Source: Pseudomonadaceae bacterium (GTDB lineage: Bacteria > Pseudomonadota > Gammaproteobacteria > Pseudomonadales > Pseudomonadaceae). From it: 37,610 nt of DNA. Each line of letters starts with the position of its first letter. Positions within the stretch are counted from its first letter, which is position 1. Below the pieces are notes generated by a model that saw nothing but the letters and a program-made list of their open reading frames with translations, was not told the origin of the DNA and did no database searches. The stretch is from contig JAIERF010000326.1 of the NCBI GenBank assembly GCA_019747075.1, positions 1 to 37,610 on the forward strand, written 5' to 3'. Made by a program: the position numbers and the translations under genes. Positions 34,107-37,610 of this stretch are shown here, piece after piece.

Positions 34107-34957
34107 TGCGCGTGAACAGCTCCCGGTCTATTGCCCGTGCCGGTGTTGCCGGCCGTTCACTGTTGGGCGTGCTCTTCGCCGGTGCATTACTGGCCGGTTG
34201 CAGCAGTTCGCCAAAGGGCGGCGTGCAGGTGGTCGAGCGTGACGACAACAGGCCGGCGAAGCAAAACCAGCGCCAGCCTGCCAGCAGTGGCCAGTATGTG
34301 GTGCAGCGTGGCGACACGCTCTATTCGATCGCCTTTCGCTTCGGCTGGGACTGGAAAACCCTGGCCGCCCGCAACGGTATTCCTGCGCCTTATCTGATTC
34401 GCAGTGGGCAGATCATCCGCTTTGGCGGTTCGCCCGCGGTTGCCCAGGCCCGCGGCCCCGTACCCGTTGCGCGGCCAGCTCCTGTTGTTAGCGCAACTGC
34501 ACCCGTGCAAGCCAAGCCGGTACAGAGCCAGGCGCCGGTAAAACCGGCTCCAGCCGTTACGCCGATCATCTCCACGCCGCGCTCTGCGGCGGGCTGGGGC
34601 TGGCCTTCCAGAGGGGCTGTGATCGGGCGATTTTCCTCAAACGGCAGTTTGAATAAAGGAATTGATATCGCCGGAGAATTGGGCGAGCCTGTTTTGGCTG
34701 CGTCTGATGGTTCTGTGGTGTACGCCGGAAGTGGTTTAAGGGGCTACGGCGAGCTGGTGATCATCAAGCACAGCGATACCTACGTAAGCGCCTACGGTCA
34801 TAACCGCAGGCTCCTGGTGCGGGAGGGGCAGCAGGTCAAAGTCGGACAGTCGATTGCCGAGATGGGTTCCACAGGAACCGATAGGGTGAAGCTCCATTTT
34901 GAGATTCGCCGCCAGGGTAAACCTGTTGATCCTCTGCAATACCTGCCCCGGCGTTGA
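34106..34957 (+). CDS. nlpD: NlpD-type LysM/LytM-domain lipoprotein
   Basis: NlpD is an outer-membrane lipoprotein that activates the septal amidase (AmiC) during daughter-cell separation. The 283-residue precursor has lipobox LAGC with Cys32, then a LysM domain (about 68-112, YVVQRGDTLYSIAFRF). A Pro/Ala/Val-rich linker (about 115-160) leads to a C-terminal LytM/M23 domain. The M23 zinc site is degenerate: the first histidine of H-x-G-x-D is Asn in NKGIDIAG, so it should be a regulator and not an endopeptidase. In Gram-negatives the main rpoS promoter commonly lies inside nlpD, which probably applies here. Confidence 0.93.
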   Translation: MRVNSSRSIARAGVAGRSLLGVLFAGALLAGCSSSPKGGVQVVERDDNRPAKQNQRQPASSGQYVVQRGDTLYSIAFRFGWDWKTLAARNGIPAPYLIRSGQIIRFGGSPAVAQARGPVPVARPAPVVSATAPVQAKPVQSQAPVKPAPAVTPIISTPRSAAGWGWPSRGAVIGRFSSNGSLNKGIDIAGELGEPVLAASDGSVVYAGSGLRGYGELVIIKHSDTYVSAYGHNRRLLVREGQQVKVGQSIAEMGSTGTDRVKLHFEIRRQGKPVDPLQYLPRR

Positions 34958-35099
34958 GTTGTCGCCACCCTGTTCTTGCGCGTAGGCGGATGAGCTTCGG
35001 TATTGCCAAGGACGTTCTTCTTCGGTCGCCCGCACGGGTGCTGAGCAGAAGATAGGTGGTGCCAGAGCTTGTTGTCGAACTCAGTAAAGGACAATAAGA

Positions 35100-36107
35100 A
35101 TGGCACTCAAAAAAGAAGCGCCGGAGTTTGACGTAGACGATGATGTTCTCCTGCTGGAGACCGGCATCGTTTTGGATGATGATGAGTCTAACGAGGAGTC
35201 TGATGCTCCTGTCAGTAAGGCCAAATCCAAAAGCGCCACCTCACTGAAACAACACAAGTACATCGATTACACCCGAGCGCTAGACGCGACTCAGCTCTAT
35301 CTCAACGAAATCGGTTTCTCTCCGCTATTAACCCCGCAAGAAGAAGTGCACTTCGCCCGTCTGGCGCAGAAGGGCGATCCTGCTGGGCGCAAACGGATGA
35401 TCGAGAGCAACCTGCGCCTGGTGGTGAAAATCGCCCGTCGCTACGTCAATCGTGGGCTTTCCCTGCTGGACCTGATAGAAGAGGGCAACCTCGGCCTGAT
35501 CCGGGCGGTGGAGAAATTCGATCCCGAACGCGGCTTCCGCTTCTCGACCTATGCCACCTGGTGGATTCGGCAGACCATCGAGCGGGCCATCATGAATCAG
35601 ACGCGCACCATCCGGTTGCCGATTCATGTGGTCAAAGAGCTCAACGTCTACCTGCGTGCAGCCCGTGAACTGACGCAAAAACTCGATCACGAACCCTCTG
35701 CCGAAGAAATCGCCAACCTGCTGGAAAAGCCGGTGGGCGAGGTAAAACGTATGCTCGGTTTGAATGAGCGAGTGTCGTCGGTGGATGTGTCGCTCGGCCC
35801 GGATTCGGACAAGACCCTGCTGGATACCTTGTCGGATGACCGACCAACCGATCCCTGCGAGCTGCTGCAAGACGATGACTTGTCGCAAAGCATTGACCAG
35901 TGGTTGACCGAACTGACCGAGAAACAGCGCGAAGTGGTTATCCGCCGTTTCGGCCTGCGCGGCCATGAAAGCAGCACCTTGGAAGAAGTCGGTCGGGAAA
36001 TTGGCTTGACCCGTGAGCGGGTTCGGCAGATCCAGGTTGAAGCGCTCAAGCGTCTGCGCGAGATCATGGAGAAGAACGGCCTGTCTGGCGAGTCGCTGTT
36101 CCAGTAA
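35100..36107 (+). CDS. rpoS: RNA polymerase sigma factor RpoS
   Basis: RpoS is the stationary-phase and general stress sigma factor. The 335-residue product has an acidic N-terminal stretch, then region 1.2 ([23 protein letters not shown]). Region 2 includes [31 protein letters not shown] and [16 protein letters not shown]. Region 3 follows, and the region 4 helix-turn-helix ([19 protein letters not shown]). AAAGGA at 35086-35091 is well spaced before the ATG. The 142-bp gap from nlpD is leader; a strong terminator lies 50 bp after the stop. Confidence 0.97.
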   Translation: MALKKEAPEFDVDDDVLLLETGIVLDDDESNEESDAPVSKAKSKSATSLKQHKYIDYTRALDATQLYLNEIGFSPLLTPQEEVHFARLAQKGDPAGRKRMIESNLRLVVKIARRYVNRGLSLLDLIEEGNLGLIRAVEKFDPERGFRFSTYATWWIRQTIERAIMNQTRTIRLPIHVVKELNVYLRAARELTQKLDHEPSAEEIANLLEKPVGEVKRMLGLNERVSSVDVSLGPDSDKTLLDTLSDDRPTDPCELLQDDDLSQSIDQWLTELTEKQREVVIRRFGLRGHESSTLEEVGREIGLTRERVRQIQVEALKRLREIMEKNGLSGESLFQ

Positions 36108-36158
36108 GCACTGCGTCGATCCTGTCTGGCTTTTGAGCGAAGCCAACAGATCGATAAC

Positions 36159-36192
36159 AAAAATGCCCGTATCTCTGGATACGGGCATTTTT
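36159..36192 (+). terminator. Rho-independent terminator after rpoS
   Basis: A perfect 15-bp stem (36159-36173 with 36178-36192) has a TCTG loop; the arms are AAAAATGCCCGTATC and its complement, ending in five T's. Its symmetry means it could stop transcription from either side. Confidence 0.92.
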
Positions 36193-36249
36193 GTTGGTGC
36201 AGAGTAGATTGCTGAAAATCAGGCGATACCGACGATTTGGCGAGCCAGC

Positions 36250-36269
36250 TTGTAAGCCATGGCTTACAA
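36250..36269. promoter_or_regulatory. GacA box (upstream activating sequence of rsmZ)
   Basis: TTGTAAGCCATGGCTTACAA is a perfect 20-bp palindrome. It matches the TGTAAG-N6-CTTACA consensus recognised by the response regulator GacA upstream of rsm small-RNA genes in Pseudomonas. Its centre is about 160 bp upstream of the inferred rsmZ start, close to the distance known for these promoters. Confidence 0.85.
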
Positions 36270-36386
36270 AGTGCGTAGGTGATCGCCGTTATGGTGGCTT
36301 GGTGTATGCCGTTTTTAATGCTTAACTTATTGAAATGCAACGATAAATTAATTTGTGGCTGGCCGTTCGGCAGTTCCTGCAAGGGC

Positions 36387-36414
36387 TTGTTGCTATCCCG
36401 TAAGTGGCTAATAT
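36387..36414 (+). promoter_or_regulatory. rsmZ core promoter
   Basis: TTGTTG (36387-36392) and TAATAT (36409-36414) are separated by 16 bp. This puts the transcript start near 36421, exactly where the first rsmZ stem-loop begins. Confidence 0.6.
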
Positions 36415-36420
36415 CTCACC

Positions 36421-36555
36421 TGTGCCGACGGACAGGCACAGGCTGACAAGGATGACGGCCAGGACATCGCGGGATGCGGTTCATCAGGATGATGAAGTGG
36501 GAAACAAAGGGACTAGGGACAAAAAAGTGGGCGGGTAATCCCCGCCCCTTTTTTT
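36421..36555 (+). ncRNA. rsmZ: Small regulatory RNA RsmZ
   Basis: RsmZ sequesters the translational repressor RsmA/RsmE (CsrA family) under control of the GacS/GacA system. The inferred transcript is about 130 bases and carries eight GGA motifs (starting at 36430, 36450, 36462, 36472, 36487, 36500, 36510, 36517). Three sit in clear hairpin loops: TGTGCC/GGCACA at 36421-36440, ATCGC/GCGGT at 36466-36480 and TCATC/GATGA at 36481-36495. It ends in a terminator (GGGCGGG 36529-36535, CCCGCCC 36541-36547, then seven T's). Its position between rpoS and fdxA is the known rsmZ locus. The exact 5' end is inferred from the promoter. Confidence 0.9.
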
Positions 36556-36569
36556 GCCTGCAAGAAAGC

Positions 36570-36596
36570 AAAAGGCCCGCACATGGCGGGCCTTTT
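36570..36596 (-). terminator. Terminator of fdxA (bidirectional hairpin)
   Basis: A perfect 11-bp stem (AAAAGGCCCGC at 36570-36580 with GCGGGCCTTTT at 36586-36596) has a five-base loop. It lies 19 bp beyond the fdxA stop and 14 bp after the rsmZ T-run, so it insulates the two convergent genes. Confidence 0.85.
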
Positions 36597-36615
36597 GGCA
36601 GTTACACAGGGGCGA

Positions 36616-36939
36616 TTAACGCTCCAGGTGCTGCAGCTTGTCTTTTACGCCATCCCATTCTTCTGCATCCGGCAGGGATTCTTTCTTCTCGGTGATGTTC
36701 GGCCAGACTTCGGCCAGATCACGGTTCAGTTCAATAAACTCTTGCTGGTCTTCCGGCACCTCGTCTTCAGAGAAGATCGCTTGCGCCGGGCATTCTGGTT
36801 CGCACAGGGCGCAGTCGATGCACTCGTCCGGGTGAATGACCAGGAAGTTCGGACCTTCGTAGAAGCAGTCCACCGGACAGACTTCCACACAGTCGGTGTA
36901 TTTACACTTGATGCAGTTGTCGACGACGACGAAGGTCAT
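36616..36939 (-). CDS. fdxA: Seven-iron ferredoxin FdxA
   Basis: This 107-residue protein is an Azotobacter FdI-type electron carrier with one [3Fe-4S] and one [4Fe-4S] cluster. By the family pattern, C9, C17 and C50 hold the 3Fe cluster, and C21, C40, C43 and C46 the 4Fe cluster; C12 and C25 are additional. The acidic C-terminal half (about 52-107) is the usual extension. A GAGGAG ribosome site lies just upstream. A TAGAAT -10-like box at 37065-37060 in the 146-bp gap after mutS could be its own promoter. Convergent with rsmZ. Confidence 0.95.
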   Translation of the reverse strand: MTFVVVDNCIKCKYTDCVEVCPVDCFYEGPNFLVIHPDECIDCALCEPECPAQAIFSEDEVPEDQQEFIELNRDLAEVWPNITEKKESLPDAEEWDGVKDKLQHLER

Positions 36940-37085
36940 TTCTAGGTTTCTCCTCAGGCGACGGCCGTGGAGCCCAACAGGGTTGGAACTCTCTGGCTCG
37001 GCAAGTTGATGGCCCGCGGCTCCAGGCTAATAGGCCGGGGCATCTTAAAAGTGCGCGCGATTCTAACAGCTTGCTGGCGCTAGCG

Positions 37086-37610
37086 TTAGACCCGTGTCTT
37101 CCAGCTATATGGCAGCTCCAACGCGCGACGCGGGGTCATATCATCCGGATTGATCTTGGCCAATTCCTCCAGGATAGGATGTGGCAGCGTGGCGAACAGG
37201 TCATTTTGCAGCGGCGCGGCGGGTTTGCCGGGCTCGCTGCGGGGGATTTCATGGGGCAGGCTGGTGGTTTCCAGGCGTGCCAGATGCTCGCGCGCCCGCG
37301 CAATCACCGGCGTTGGTACGCCGGCCAGTTGTGCCACGGCCAGGCCATAGCTCTGGCTGGCGGGCCCAGGCAGCACGTGGTGAAGGAACACGATGCGTTC
37401 GTTATGTTCGGTGGCATTGAGGTGCACGTTGGCCACCAGCGGCTCGCTTTCCGGCAGTACCGTCAGTTCGAAGTAGTGGGTGGCGAACAGCGTGTAGGCG
37501 CGCAGGCCGGCCAGGCATTCGGCCGCCGACCAGGCCAGCGACAGGCCGTCAAAGGTGCTGGTGCCGCGGCCCACTTCGTCCATCAGCACCAGGCTGCGGT
37601 CGCTGGCGTT
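37086..37610 (-). CDS. mutS: DNA mismatch repair protein MutS, C-terminal part (5' end outside window)
   Basis: MutS recognises mismatches and recruits MutL using its ABC-type ATPase. Only the last 174 residues are in the window, of a usual total near 855. Visible are the Walker B and following loop [21 protein letters not shown], given here as [11 protein letters not shown] and [10 protein letters not shown], and the His-switch segment [30 protein letters not shown] and the C-terminal tetramerisation tail follow. The frame is open to the window edge; the GTG at 37589 is internal. fdxA lies downstream on the same strand, the usual Pseudomonas order. Confidence 0.95.
   Translation of the reverse strand, partial: NASDRSLVLMDEVGRGTSTFDGLSLAWSAAECLAGLRAYTLFATHYFELTVLPESEPLVANVHLNATEHNERIVFLHHVLPGPASQSYGLAVAQLAGVPTPVIARAREHLARLETTSLPHEIPRSEPGKPAAPLQNDLFATLPHPILEELAKINPDDMTPRRALELPYSWKTRV

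Noticed and set aside
36474-36695. Small + strand frame across the rsmZ end and fdxA 3' end
   Set aside because: It runs through two terminators and overlaps the RNA gene and fdxA; no ribosome site and low-complexity product.
36583-36945. 120-codon + strand frame antisense to fdxA
   Set aside because: fdxA on the minus strand has all the ferredoxin cysteines; the + frame has no support.

Overview
The window is a stretch of Pseudomonas chromosome. The evidence is the GC-rich sequence, the protein families, and a gene order (cdsA to fabZ-lpxAB to dnaE to pyrG-eno to ispF-truD-surE-pcm-nlpD-rpoS-rsmZ-fdxA-mutS) that I recognise from P. aeruginosa and P. putida. I cannot name the species from sequence alone. 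Almost everything is core genome. cdsA (left edge) and mutS (right edge) are cut by the window.

Region 1 (1-10300, all +) is an envelope-biogenesis cluster: cdsA, dxr, rseP, a clear terminator, then bamA, skp, lpxD, fabZ, lpxA, lpxB, rnhB. It makes CDP-diacylglycerol, isoprenoid precursor (MEP), the site-2 protease of the envelope-stress response, the outer-membrane protein insertase with its chaperone, and the first steps of lipid A. Most junctions are stop/start overlaps. Region 2 (10387-21473, +) holds dnaE, accA, tilS, pyrG, kdsA, eno, ftsB and ispD: replication, fatty acid, tRNA, CTP, KDO, glycolysis, division and MEP functions.

Region 3 (21474-29146) is the accessory part. A long imperfect palindrome follows ispD. 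Then come a minus-strand RND efflux operon (ttgA-ttgB-ttgC type, equivalent to mexAB-oprM) with its divergent TetR repressor ttgR, and a LysR regulator (gfnR-like) divergent from adhC. The ttgR/ttgA intergenic region carries a recognisable TtgR operator lying over a good sigma70 promoter. In the Pseudomonas genomes I remember, an RND operon does not sit here; it separates ispD from ispF.

Region 4 (29147-36107, +) holds adhC-fghA (glutathione-dependent formaldehyde oxidation), then the tightly coupled ispF-truD-surE-pcm-nlpD run and rpoS. Region 5 (36108-37610) holds the rpoS terminator, a perfect 20-bp GacA-box palindrome, and the small RNA rsmZ with eight GGA motifs and a strong terminator. 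It ends with fdxA and the 3' end of mutS on the minus strand.

I did not find an undescribed system. The items most worth a second look are the placement of the efflux operon, the paired repeats in the two divergent regulatory regions, and the unannotated-looking but well-formed GacA box/rsmZ locus.
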